Assembly: GCA_026125285.1 (NCBI GenBank)
Contig: JAHCLO010000010.1
Coordinates: 1 to 64,000 of the forward strand
Direction of reading: 5' to 3'
From: Verrucomicrobiia bacterium
GTDB lineage: Bacteria; Verrucomicrobiota; Verrucomicrobiia; Limisphaerales; JADLHS01
DNA length: 64,000 bases
Shown: positions 26,808 to 35,823 of the stretch, piece by piece
How positions within the stretch are numbered: the stretch's first letter is position 1
How the letters are laid out: each line of letters begins with the position of its first letter
Notes under the pieces: model-generated
The model's input: the letters and a program-made list of their open reading frames with translations, nothing else
Told to the model about the DNA's origin: nothing
Databases searched by the model: none
Program-made: the position numbers and the translations under genes

Positions 26808-29800
26808 CTATGGCAGTGCCGGTGTTACCAGGCGGTAATAGCGCTGAGTATCGCCGCCATTCTCGTCGCGCACGATGATCACGCCTGATTCGGCCACGAC
26901 GGGCACATGGATCAGCCGTTCCCAGCCCACGGCCAGATCCGTTGTCACCAGCACGGTGTAGGAGCGGCCCGCCACGGCTTCAAAACTCAGCGAGGTTTCT
27001 TCATTTGTCAGCCCATCCAGAACGAGTCGCAAAACGCTGTTCGGATCATTGGGCCGTGTGCCGGCGAGGTATTCCTCCCAGTTGGTCATGCCGTCATCGT
27101 CAAAGTCGCCGTCCGGCCCGTGAATGCCGGTGCCGATGGTTGGGTCCAACCCGTGTGCAATCTCCCACGCGTCCGGCAGGCCGTCTTCATCGGCGTCGGT
27201 GAGGGCGGCGGTGTAGTTGAGCGCGCCCGGCGTCGGCGGGGCGGCTTCCCAGTTAATGGGATCGTTGCCAAACGCCAGACTCGTCAGGCGCTGCAGCGAC
27301 CAGCCCGTGTCGGCGGCACCGGCCGGCCACGGAGCGTCGGGCAGATAGTTCACCGCGTCCACTACAATATAGGGCACGTAGCCGATGTACGGATTGGCCA
27401 CGGTCTGCGGCGCGTCGGGACGCAACAGTGCGACTTCTTCACCTTCGTTGGCCAACCGTCCGTTCATGGGACCGAATAACGGCACCGACGGCGACAGCAG
27501 GTAACGGTTGCGGAACACCTGCGCTGATACGGGATCGGCGATGGGATCAAATGTCACCACCACCGCGTACCCGGTTGGGGAAAGTGCCGCGCCGGTGGGG
27601 AAGGTGTAATCCACCCCGGCCAACCGCCAACCGTTGGTCGGATGTGCCGGATCGTAGAGCGGCACGGATTGATCCGTCAGATTCCGCAGTTCGATGAACT
27701 CGTGCAGGGTGTCATTGTAGAGCGGATGCGATGGCGGATGGAACATCAGTTCGCTGATCACCACCGGGCCAACGAGCGGACCGGTGTTGGGGCCGGGCAT
27801 CGTGTTCACCGTCTGCGCCACGAACTGCTCACGCCCGAGGCTGTCCAGGTGGCGACCGAAGCTCACGCCGTTGGCGGCGGCGCCGAAACTGAAGCCGTGC
27901 GCATAGCCGGTGAGATTGGTGCCGTCGCCGGAGAAGAGCCAGACCTCCTCACCGAGCGAACTGAAGTTGAAGCCATTCCCGCCCGCGTCAAAGGCGTGGG
28001 CGTCCACCACCAGATACCCGAGCCCCTGAATGGTCGTGCCCGGTGGAAAGGTGAACTTGGTGGGGCGTCCGCGGCTGTCTGTGAGAAACCAGCCACTGAT
28101 GTCCACCGTCTGGAGCCAGGGATTGAACAATTCCACGGCATCCACCTCCGGCAGATCGGTGTGCGAGAGCAGTTCGTTGACCACGACCCGCGGAATGTCG
28201 GGTGGCGCGGGGTCCGCTTCGCCGGGCGAACCGAGCCAATTGCTGCTGGGCCGCCAGGACGAAGCGACGCCTTCAGGCCAGGTTTCAACCATCGGCACCA
28301 GGGAGAAGCCCGGGCCGTCCGTGGTGCGATACCAGACGTCGTTGTAGATGAAATCAAACACCGGCTCGCCCAACGGACCTTCGAGCGTGAGGCGTTCACC
28401 GTCGTTGTCCAACGCGCCCGAGTACACGCCGGCGACGTTGGTCACACCTGGGTATCGGGACTGGAAAGCCGCGAGATTGCGCACCAACACGAGGTATCCG
28501 CCAGGTGGCACGACGGTGATGGCATTGGTGGCTGTGAACAGGAATTTGATTCCGCGCGTGAATCGAAAGCCCGGCAAGCTCAAGGGCGCCGTCCCGAGGT
28601 TCTTCAGTTCGAGAAATTCAAAGTCGTTGGCGTCGGCGGCGCCGCTCCCGGCTGCCGGATTGTACATGATTTCCGTGACGACCAGCGGGGGAGCAGCCAC
28701 GACAAAAGTGGCTTCGGTGCGCCCAGACCACGGACTGGAGATTGGCGGATTGCGCGGGCCGGTCAGGTTCTGATGCGACGTGTTGCGGTTGCGCGCCACG
28801 ATACGGGCGTTTTGCGCCAACGTCACCGGGATGTTGTTCAAGGCTGTGAACGCGGACGGCGAAACGCCTCCACCCGGCAGGCGGGGATCGGCTCCATCCA
28901 GCGTGAAGTAAGTCATGGTGCCGGCCTTGGAACTGTTAGGGCGGATTTCTACCACTGTTCCATTTGAAATGGCGCCGCCGGGATGGCTCAAGGCCGGCGC
29001 GGCCAGAAAATTCGTGTCAATGAATTGCACGCGATCCGCCAGCCAGCGTTTCAGGAAATCCCGCTCGCTGCGGTAGGTGGCCAAAAAGGAGTGCGAATAA
29101 CCTGCGGCGGAGACGGTCCCCGAGCGCGGCGCGGTGCTGGACCAACGGCCGACCTGCCGGCTGTGAACGGGTTGCACTTCCGCGGCCAACGCGTCCACTT
29201 GGGCGAAGAGTGCATTCGTGCTCAACGGCCCGCGGCGCAAGTCGGTCCAGCGATCAATCCAAGCCTGCCAGAAATCCGGTGCGGTAAAGAGTCGCCGATA
29301 CCACCCGTTCCGAAACACCGCGCTGTCCGCATTGAAGAAATCAGTGCCGTAATCGCCGCCAACGGAAGGTGGCGCCAAGGCACTCATCCAGGCCCGCGGA
29401 CTGAATGGTCGCAGGTCGCCACCGCCGGAAGTGCCCATCGCCCGATCAAAGTCCCAGAGCGGCCCCATTTCCAACTTGCCGTCCCGGTTCTTGAAGAAAT
29501 ACCCGCTCAGGCGAAGCGCATCCACGTTCAGGGTGAACACGTTCAGCAGGTGATGATCAATCCAGGAATCCACGTCAATCCAGGCGGCATAACCCGTGGT
29601 GGGATTGGTATAGGACGACGAGTAAAGCGCCGTGCCAAAACCGGAGAGGTAGTTGCGAATGTACTGCGCTTGCGCGGCGCGCGCAGCACTGACCATTTCG
29701 AGTCCCGGCGGGTCAACGTACACGACGCTGGATTCCAAGGCGGAATCATAAAAAGTCCGCTCATCCGAATCCGCGCGATCCACCTTCAGAATGTAGCCGC

Positions 29801-32096
29801 CGGTGATGGTGGGCAGATTGGTGACGCCAAGATTGAGTTTCGGAATGTCCACCCGCCGATCATCGCGCTTGATCTTCTCCTCCACTGTGTATAGTCCGTG
29901 GTAGTCGCCCCACGTGAATCCCGGAAACGCCACCGTGCCTCCACTGGTGTTCACAAAGACCTCGGCGAAGCGGGTGCGCGGGGAATACCGCCCCGCATCG
30001 CGGCTCAGTTGATGGACCAATGGATTATGCAGGAACGATGTATCAAACAGGTTCTGCCCGTAGAGCACCCAGTCGGATTCCGCCGGCAGCCCAAGGAACT
30101 CCACGTCCAGATCGTCGTTGAACTCGTCCCAGGTTTCGAGCGCGTAACTCTTCTGCTCCAGTCCGGCCGAACTGCTGCCGCGGACATTCACCCCGGCACG
30201 GGTGACCAGGGCCGGTGGATTGGTCAACGAGGTGACCCCGTTGATCGGGTGGAACACCATCACGATGCAATCACGATCGAGACGCGGGTGGCTGGAGGGG
30301 AAGTTGCCTCCCGCCAGGTTGTGAATGAGAATGACCGGCAAGGGCGAGGTGAAGTTGGTGGCCTGGGCCGACAGTCGCACAAACAGCAGGGACGAAGGCG
30401 GGCCGGGCAGCGAGCCGGGTTGTTTGGGAAAGGCGCGCATCCGCACCTGCACGGTGTTAGTGATCGTGATGGGACCGGTGTAAAGCGGCGACGTGGCAGT
30501 CGGGATGTTCGTCGGCGCCGGCGAACTGGAGGGAACGTTGGTGGCAATGAGCAGGTAACGGATTTCCCACGCCGCCGGGTTCGGAACACTCAATGTGAGC
30601 GAAAACGGTTCCATGAACGTGCCACTTACCCGCGAGCCAGTGATCTCCGGACCAAAACCGGTTCCGCTGGTGGCGTTGGGCGCACCGGGGGTCGGCTGCG
30701 CGAAGTAACCCAGCACCGAGGCATCCAGCCGGTCGCGGCCATAGGAAACGTCCGTGGTTTGCGACGGATAGGTTGGGGCGAAGGCGGAAATGATCTGGCC
30801 GCCCGGATCCGTCAACGCCAGGAAAGCCGGACTGGCGGAGAGCTTGAAGTTGGTGTGCAATTGCCCGTTCACATTCGTGTTGCGATCCGAGGCAAACACC
30901 ACAAGGAAACCGCCGGCCGGGAGAATGGTACCGTTCGGGATGCGCCACTTCTGCAGACTGTTGGCGTTGTCCGTCAAGTGGCAGCCGCTGAGGTCAACGA
31001 GTTCCTCGGACCGATTCTCAATTTCGATCCAGTCCGGACTGTTGCCCAAGTCATCCTTGAGTGAATTCGGCTGGTTGCCGCTGTTCGAGGCCAGGAATTC
31101 GGAAATGTACACTCCCGCGAAAGTCAGATTCGGATTGAGCGTGTACGTCCAGTTCCCCCCGGCAAAGGGATTGCCCGCGCCATCCTGAATTCCGTGGGTG
31201 GCCGACCACGCCACGGCGACCGGCCCCTCGGGCGGTGGGGAAAACTCGAACACATACTGGTCCGCCGCCACCATGATTACATTCGTCGCCGGCAGGCCGT
31301 TGAGGAGCAGGTCGCCGGCGTCCACACCGGAGACCGGTTCGGTGAAGGCGACTTCAACACTGGGCAGGTCGCGCACGGTCATGCCCGCTGGCGGCCAGAT
31401 CAATGACAGCATTGGCGGTGTCACGTCACTGTCCGCCGCGAGCGCCACGTTGAGGACAAAATCCGAGGAACTGCCGATGGAACTGTTGAAACCCTGAACC
31501 GCCAACACATTGTCACCGGACTGAAGAAGGCTCCCGGGATTGGCCAGTGTGTTGGTGACCCACGGGATGGGCTCGGTCAGGGCGGGCGAGGAACTGCCGC
31601 TGAATGGAATCTCGCCCGGGGGCATGTTGAACCGCGCAATCTCCACGCCGTTGAGCCACGCGATGAAGCCATCGTCGCTCAGGGCAGAAAGCCGCAATTC
31701 CCCGATGGCCGCCGGATTGGAAACCGTGAAAGTGCGCCGCAGGAAGATGCAGGTGTAATTGTTGCGCATGTCCGTGAGTTGCGTGCCCGGCGCCGGTTGG
31801 ACGTCGCCATACCAGAACGGCGCGTTGCTGTTGAGCCACGCGGAATCGTCGAAGCCCAGATGCCGCCAGGCCGTGACGTTGGGCAAGGATGCTTCATTCG
31901 TGCCTTTGAGCCAGCGCCAGGAACTGTTGGCGGGAATGAGGTCCAGGTTCTGCGCCGCAACGGGCACGGTCATGGCCGCGAGCACGAGCGAGACAGCCAA
32001 CCACAAGATCGCGACACACCATCTCCGCGCGTTGCCAAACCGTTTCAGCGGGTTGGCGGGCGAGCCTTGGTTCAAACGGGACCCTGCGTAATCCAT
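26808..32096 (-). CDS. Giant secreted CotH-kinase/lamin-tail-domain protein
   Basis: 1762 residues. Signal peptide at about 22-49 (AILWLAVSLVLAAMTVPVAAQ). Then, in order: a beta-sandwich with a lectin-like look (50-220); an SbsA/Ig-like domain (DVTPPMLSLIWPPAG); a lamin-tail domain (VYISEFLASNSG...DWIEIENRS); a chitobiase-like segment; a CotH domain (RAGVNVRGSSSAGLEQKSYAL, GPLWDFDRAMG); further lamin-tail modules (VTEIMYNPAAG, VVNELLSHTD, VISELMFHPP); and Ca-binding DxDxDG repeats (DADEDGLPDAWE, DGDFDDDGMTNWEE). CotH domains are atypical kinases known from spore coat and fungal surface proteins. Probably cell-surface or exported; partner unknown. Confidence 0.8.
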   Translation of the reverse strand: MDYAGSRLNQGSPANPLKRFGNARRWCVAILWLAVSLVLAAMTVPVAAQNLDLIPANSSWRWLKGTNEASLPNVTAWRHLGFDDSAWLNSNAPFWYGDVQPAPGTQLTDMRNNYTCIFLRRTFTVSNPAAIGELRLSALSDDGFIAWLNGVEIARFNMPPGEIPFSGSSSPALTEPIPWVTNTLANPGSLLQSGDNVLAVQGFNSSIGSSSDFVLNVALAADSDVTPPMLSLIWPPAGMTVRDLPSVEVAFTEPVSGVDAGDLLLNGLPATNVIMVAADQYVFEFSPPPEGPVAVAWSATHGIQDGAGNPFAGGNWTYTLNPNLTFAGVYISEFLASNSGNQPNSLKDDLGNSPDWIEIENRSEELVDLSGCHLTDNANSLQKWRIPNGTILPAGGFLVVFASDRNTNVNGQLHTNFKLSASPAFLALTDPGGQIISAFAPTYPSQTTDVSYGRDRLDASVLGYFAQPTPGAPNATSGTGFGPEITGSRVSGTFMEPFSLTLSVPNPAAWEIRYLLIATNVPSSSPAPTNIPTATSPLYTGPITITNTVQVRMRAFPKQPGSLPGPPSSLLFVRLSAQATNFTSPLPVILIHNLAGGNFPSSHPRLDRDCIVMVFHPINGVTSLTNPPALVTRAGVNVRGSSSAGLEQKSYALETWDEFNDDLDVEFLGLPAESDWVLYGQNLFDTSFLHNPLVHQLSRDAGRYSPRTRFAEVFVNTSGGTVAFPGFTWGDYHGLYTVEEKIKRDDRRVDIPKLNLGVTNLPTITGGYILKVDRADSDERTFYDSALESSVVYVDPPGLEMVSAARAAQAQYIRNYLSGFGTALYSSSYTNPTTGYAAWIDVDSWIDHHLLNVFTLNVDALRLSGYFFKNRDGKLEMGPLWDFDRAMGTSGGGDLRPFSPRAWMSALAPPSVGGDYGTDFFNADSAVFRNGWYRRLFTAPDFWQAWIDRWTDLRRGPLSTNALFAQVDALAAEVQPVHSRQVGRWSSTAPRSGTVSAAGYSHSFLATYRSERDFLKRWLADRVQFIDTNFLAAPALSHPGGAISNGTVVEIRPNSSKAGTMTYFTLDGADPRLPGGGVSPSAFTALNNIPVTLAQNARIVARNRNTSHQNLTGPRNPPISSPWSGRTEATFVVAAPPLVVTEIMYNPAAGSGAADANDFEFLELKNLGTAPLSLPGFRFTRGIKFLFTATNAITVVPPGGYLVLVRNLAAFQSRYPGVTNVAGVYSGALDNDGERLTLEGPLGEPVFDFIYNDVWYRTTDGPGFSLVPMVETWPEGVASSWRPSSNWLGSPGEADPAPPDIPRVVVNELLSHTDLPEVDAVELFNPWLQTVDISGWFLTDSRGRPTKFTFPPGTTIQGLGYLVVDAHAFDAGGNGFNFSSLGEEVWLFSGDGTNLTGYAHGFSFGAAANGVSFGRHLDSLGREQFVAQTVNTMPGPNTGPLVGPVVISELMFHPPSHPLYNDTLHEFIELRNLTDQSVPLYDPAHPTNGWRLAGVDYTFPTGAALSPTGYAVVVTFDPIADPVSAQVFRNRYLLSPSVPLFGPMNGRLANEGEEVALLRPDAPQTVANPYIGYVPYIVVDAVNYLPDAPWPAGAADTGWSLQRLTSLAFGNDPINWEAAPPTPGALNYTAALTDADEDGLPDAWEIAHGLDPTIGTGIHGPDGDFDDDGMTNWEEYLAGTRPNDPNSVLRLVLDGLTNEETSLSFEAVAGRSYTVLVTTDLAVGWERLIHVPVVAESGVIIVRDENGGDTQRYYRLVTPALP

Positions 32097-32191
32097 CCGG
32101 CAAGGTTTCGCGGATAGGCACAGTTTTCAAGACGCAATTGAGTTCGATTGAGCGCCCTATGTATCCTCCCCGCTGCTTGGATCGCGCCGCT

Positions 32192-32329
32192 TCACGTGAT
32201 TTTTCGAACTTCTTCGTCAAGCCACATCTGCGCGTAAACCCACCAGTGTTTGGCAATGGCTCTGGAAACACCGATCACTTCGGCCGCCTGTTCAATCTTG
32301 AAGGAATTCAAACCGCTGCTGCTGGCGGT
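32192..32329 (-). pseudogene. Relic of an ECF sigma factor (region 4 only)
   Basis: Reading the minus strand from 32329 to a stop at 32192 gives a 45-codon frame with no start codon, containing FKIEQAAEVIGVSRAIAKHW and then WVYAQMWLDEE. This fits region 4.2 of the ECF sigma factors frequent in PVC bacteria (AAEVLGVS-x-ATAKR-W-x-xAR-WL). The N-terminal region 2 is absent: an in-frame stop lies at 32330-32332. It fills most of the 258-bp gap between rluA-like and the CotH gene. Confidence 0.55.
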
Positions 32330-32354
32330 TTAGAGCGCGACCGCATCGGCGCCT

Positions 32355-33200
32355 TCATTCATTGGTCAACCCAGCCGACTCGGAATTCGCGCCAACCGTT
32401 GCATACTGGCGCAGATACTTCACCGCCACGCAAAGGTCCTTCGGCCAGGGGGCGTGAATGATCAGCGGGGTGCCGGTGACGGGATGGGGCAGCGTCATTT
32501 CCTCCACGTGCAGGGCGGGGCGCGCAATCAGCGGCCGTTCCGTGCGACCTGCTTTCAGCCGATACGACGGTTTCAGCCGCGAGAGCCACAGCGGATGTCC
32601 GCCGTAGTCATCGTCGCCCACGACCGGCAGTCCGGCATGACGCAGATGCGCGCGCACTTGCTGGGCGCGGTCAGTCAGCGGTTCACCGCGGACGAGGGAG
32701 TACCCCGAGAATCTCTCCGCCACGGTAAATCGAGTGCGGGAGAATTTGCCACGTTTCGCATCAACGCAAAGCCGGCCGGGTCTGGTTGGGTGGGGCGTGA
32801 GCCTGGCGTTGATCTCAAACACTTCTGCCGTCGGTGTGCCGCGCACGAGCGCCACGTACTTTTGGCCGCCCTTGGCCGAGCCAAACCAATTCGCCAGCGC
32901 TACGAGCACCGGTTTCGATTTTGCCAAAAGAACGATTCCGCTGACGTCGGCGTCGCGACGATGGGCCAGGCTGAGGTAGCTGAAGCCGCATGCAGTGGCC
33001 CACGGCCTGCCGGCGGCTATGCCCGCGTGCAGCAGCCCCATCAGATTGGGACGGTCGGGTTCAACGCGATCAGGTGAAACCGCGAGGCCGGCGGGTTTGT
33101 CGAGCGCCAGCAGGTGGGCGTCCTCGAACCGAACGGGGACTTCCCAAAATTCGCGCGTGGCCGGCGAGGAAAGTTTGACGGCGGCGTTCATCGAGTGCAA
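32355..33200 (-). CDS. RluA-family RNA pseudouridine synthase
   Basis: 281 residues. RluA pattern: DAHLLALDKPAGLAVSP, then LAHRRDADVSGIVLLAKS with the catalytic Asp (usual form HRLD-x2-TSG), then GQKYVALVRG and a degenerate form of the GRTHQIR-x-HL motif (LTDRAQQVRAHLRHAGLPVVGDDDYGG). It would isomerise uridine in rRNA or tRNA. An ATG at 33191 gives a protein shorter by three residues. It lies 54 bp downstream of the SurA/PpiD-like gene on the same strand. Confidence 0.82.
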   Translation of the reverse strand: MHSMNAAVKLSSPATREFWEVPVRFEDAHLLALDKPAGLAVSPDRVEPDRPNLMGLLHAGIAAGRPWATACGFSYLSLAHRRDADVSGIVLLAKSKPVLVALANWFGSAKGGQKYVALVRGTPTAEVFEINARLTPHPTRPGRLCVDAKRGKFSRTRFTVAERFSGYSLVRGEPLTDRAQQVRAHLRHAGLPVVGDDDYGGHPLWLSRLKPSYRLKAGRTERPLIARPALHVEEMTLPHPVTGTPLIIHAPWPKDLCVAVKYLRQYATVGANSESAGLTNE

Positions 33201-33254
33201 AGGCCGACAACCGGCACGCGAGTTGGTCGCCCGGCGTTCCCACAGCCAGGGATC

Positions 33255-34922
33255 CTACCCCGTGGGCGGACCACCGAGTTGAGGCGGTGCTTGGAACAGG
33301 GGCAGGTCGCGAAGCGCGCGTTCGGCTTCGCGGCGGAACCAATCTTGAAACGCTTCCCCCTGCCGGGCCTGCCGCAGGGAGTTCAAGAAGTTGGGCAGTT
33401 CGGCGTTCAGTTTAACTTCATCCAGCGGCAATTTGGCTTGCACAAACACGATGAACCCACCGTCGGCGGTCGGCGTAAACACACTGGCCTCGCCCGGCTG
33501 AGTGGTGAAAACCGCCTGCTTGAATTGGTACAGGTTCACGTGACTTTCGATTTCCGGTAGTGATCGTGTGCTGATGGCCAAGGGTGGCGGCAGAACGGGC
33601 CGCAAGCCCGATTCGCTGCAAAGCACCGTGAAATTCTTGCCGCTGGCGAGGCCGTTCGTCAGCGTGGTATGAAACACCTCGCCCATCTGCCGTGCCTGGC
33701 GCGCTGCCTGGGTGAATTTGTAGTCGCTGGTCACCCGTTCCTTGACGCTCTCAAACGGCGGATTCTCGCTGGGCAGCCGCTGCTTGAGGGCAATCATATA
33801 CACGCCGTCGTCACCGATAATCGGTCCGGCAAACGGGTCTTGCGTCGTCAATGCAAACGACGCCTTGACAAAATCCTCGCCAACGATGATGTCGGACGGT
33901 CCTGCGCTGCGCTCGAACGGTTGGGTGACTTCCACGGTGAGATTGCTGGCCTGGGCCAGCGAATTGAGGTTCTCCGGCAGGACGGGCGTCAGGTCGAACA
34001 GCGTCCGGCCAAATTCATTCGCCGCCCGCCGGGCGTTCAGCAGCAACTGGTTCTTGAACAGGATTTCCCGGATTTTTTCCTTCTTTTCCTCGGGGGTCTT
34101 CGCTTCAAGGAAAAAGTTCGGGCCCAGGCGCTCGTACTGCGCTTCGACGATCTCATTCAGGTTGGTCAACTCGCTGTATTGCTGGGTGGCTTCGGCCAGA
34201 AAGTTTGAAAGCCCGAACCGGACGTAACTCACCTGCACGCGTTCGGGGAGGCGGTAACGCGCCATCTGGTTGCTGTAGAATTGCGAGATGGCCTCGGGCG
34301 GAGTGGCAATATCCGCCAGGTAATTGGTGGCCGAGAAGAACACCGCCTGCACGGTCACTTCCTGATGCTCGCGGGCGTAGAGTGACCGGGCCTCCTGGGG
34401 CGTGATGAGTTTGCCACCCAGTCCGGCGACGGAGATGAGTTGTTGAATGCCCAGTTCATGGCGGAGAAAGCGCTCGAAGTCCACCTTGGTCAGTCCGCGC
34501 TGGCGCAGTACTCCCTGCTCAAACTCTGCCAGCGGTAGCGGATTGCCCCGATTCACCGAGCGCAACACGCCCGTGGCTAGTTTGGCGATGGACTCACTGC
34601 TCACATGGACGCCCATCTCCTCCTGTTTCTGAATCAGTAACAAGCGATAGTAGGTTTCACGATTCTCATCGAACCCGGTTTGGCGGGCGCCGGAATCCGG
34701 CCATTCGCCGGAATTCAGAAAGTAACGCAGATACACCTCGCGCCGCGCCTGGTCGAACATCAACGGGGTCACGGTTTCGCCATTGATGGCGCCGAAGTTT
34801 ACGTTGCCGCGGCCCCCGCCGCTCTGAGGCGTTTGCGCGCCCCAAAAGACGAAGGTAATGATAATGGCAACGATGATGACCATCCACAGCCATTTCGAGT
34901 GTTTTCTAAATGTTCCAAACAT
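33255..34922 (-). CDS. Membrane-anchored SurA/PpiD-like chaperone
   Basis: 555 residues with one N-terminal membrane helix (WLWMVIIVAIIITFVFWGAQ) and a large soluble part. The SurA_N-like region follows (FDQARREVYLRYFL, KQEEMGVHVSSESIAKLATGVL). A degenerate parvulin-like region lies in the second half (FVKASFALTTQDPFAGPIIGDDGVYMIALKQRLP). The layout matches PpiD-type folding factors that tether to the inner membrane and help outer-membrane proteins mature; prolyl isomerase activity is doubtful. On the same strand as the pseudouridine synthase. Confidence 0.72.
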   Translation of the reverse strand: MFGTFRKHSKWLWMVIIVAIIITFVFWGAQTPQSGGGRGNVNFGAINGETVTPLMFDQARREVYLRYFLNSGEWPDSGARQTGFDENRETYYRLLLIQKQEEMGVHVSSESIAKLATGVLRSVNRGNPLPLAEFEQGVLRQRGLTKVDFERFLRHELGIQQLISVAGLGGKLITPQEARSLYAREHQEVTVQAVFFSATNYLADIATPPEAISQFYSNQMARYRLPERVQVSYVRFGLSNFLAEATQQYSELTNLNEIVEAQYERLGPNFFLEAKTPEEKKEKIREILFKNQLLLNARRAANEFGRTLFDLTPVLPENLNSLAQASNLTVEVTQPFERSAGPSDIIVGEDFVKASFALTTQDPFAGPIIGDDGVYMIALKQRLPSENPPFESVKERVTSDYKFTQAARQARQMGEVFHTTLTNGLASGKNFTVLCSESGLRPVLPPPLAISTRSLPEIESHVNLYQFKQAVFTTQPGEASVFTPTADGGFIVFVQAKLPLDEVKLNAELPNFLNSLRQARQGEAFQDWFRREAERALRDLPLFQAPPQLGGPPTG

Positions 34923-34941
34923 AACATCAACTCAGCACAGG

Positions 34942-35194
34942 GGGCGCACCCTAACCAGCCTTGATGCGTCGGGTCAACGCTAAACACGGTGCCAGTTGGG
35001 CCAACACGCCTGGAGAGCACCGACCGGAGCGGGCAGCCCTCAGGTCCGTGGGAGTCCTACGGGCTGGCGACCCGCTCTCGTTGCCGGTCGGTTTATCGTC
35101 CTCAACCGAATGTGAAGTTGCGAAGCTGAAGCTGAGTAACGAGGCGATGTGCCCACGAACCAGGAGTGGGTGCGCCCTAAAAACGCGTTGACCC
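34942..35194. ncRNA. Candidate structured RNA or small repeat element
   Basis: No gene is supported between 34923 and 35251. Within it, 35019-35092 folds as nested stems: ACCGACCG/CGGTCGGT (35019-35026 with 35085-35092), GAGCGGG/CCCGCTC (35027-35033 with 35071-35077) and AGCCC/GGGCT (35035-35039 with 35061-35065). Two longer-range 10-bp perfect inverted repeats enclose it: GGGCGCACCC (34942) with GGGTGCGCCC (35168), and GGGTCAACGC (34971) with GCGTTGACCC (35185). Their order is interleaved, not nested, as in a pseudoknot. It could be a 5' leader of the DUF5069 gene, a small RNA on either strand, or a mobile repeat. I match it to no known RNA family. Confidence 0.4.
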
Positions 35195-35251
35195 ACTGGC
35201 CATTTTGCCTAAGCTCGCACGGTCACAAGAAACACAAACGTACCAAATTCT

Positions 35252-35695
35252 ATGGCTAAAATTGTTCCGCTTATCAGTTCAGGCACGGCCGGTCCGCTCG
35301 GCGTGCTGCATTTGCCCCGTCTCTGGCTCAAAGTCTCGCTCGAAGCCCGCGGCAAGCTGGCCGAAGGCTACCCGGGCATCGGTCAGGGCTACGACATGAT
35401 GGTCTGCAACGCCTTGGGGCTGAATCCCGACGCGGTGAAGAAGTTCATCACGGATTCCAAACCCACTTATGCGCAGTTCGAGGCGTGGATCAAGCAGCAA
35501 CCCGGCGTGAAACTTGACAAGGCCACGATTCACAAGCTCAACGTCGCGATTCAAGGTTACATTCATGACGATCAAACCCGGAAGAACATCCTGGGCGCCA
35601 ATGGCCTGCCCGACGACGGCTCGACCTGTCCGGACGCGATCAATTTGAACAACCTCGACGACTGGTACGAGTTCCACCAGGCCGAGCTGAAATAA
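35252..35695 (+). CDS. DUF5069-family protein
   Basis: 147 residues. The pattern LPRLWLKVSLEARGKLAEGYPGIGQGYD followed by MMVCNALGLNPDAVKKFI fits the DUF5069 family known mainly from Verrucomicrobiota and relatives; function unknown. No signal peptide or membrane segment. A strong intrinsic terminator follows. It is preceded by a 329-bp structured gap. Confidence 0.6.
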   Translation: MAKIVPLISSGTAGPLGVLHLPRLWLKVSLEARGKLAEGYPGIGQGYDMMVCNALGLNPDAVKKFITDSKPTYAQFEAWIKQQPGVKLDKATIHKLNVAIQGYIHDDQTRKNILGANGLPDDGSTCPDAINLNNLDDWYEFHQAELK

Positions 35696-35712
35696 TCGTT
35701 CCTCCGCCTCAC

Positions 35713-35755
35713 CGCCGGCGTGCAACGCAAGGTTTCACGCCGGCGTCTGCTTTTT
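35713..35755 (+). terminator. Intrinsic terminator after the DUF5069 gene
   Basis: CGCCGGCGTG at 35713-35722 pairs perfectly with CACGCCGGCG at 35736-35745, and the tail TCTGCTTTTT follows. Confidence 0.8.
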
Positions 35756-35823
35756 CGCGCTCGACAACGGGCGATGCGGCTTCTACACCTGCGTGCGTCT
35801 CCACCAACAATCGAGCCAATGCT

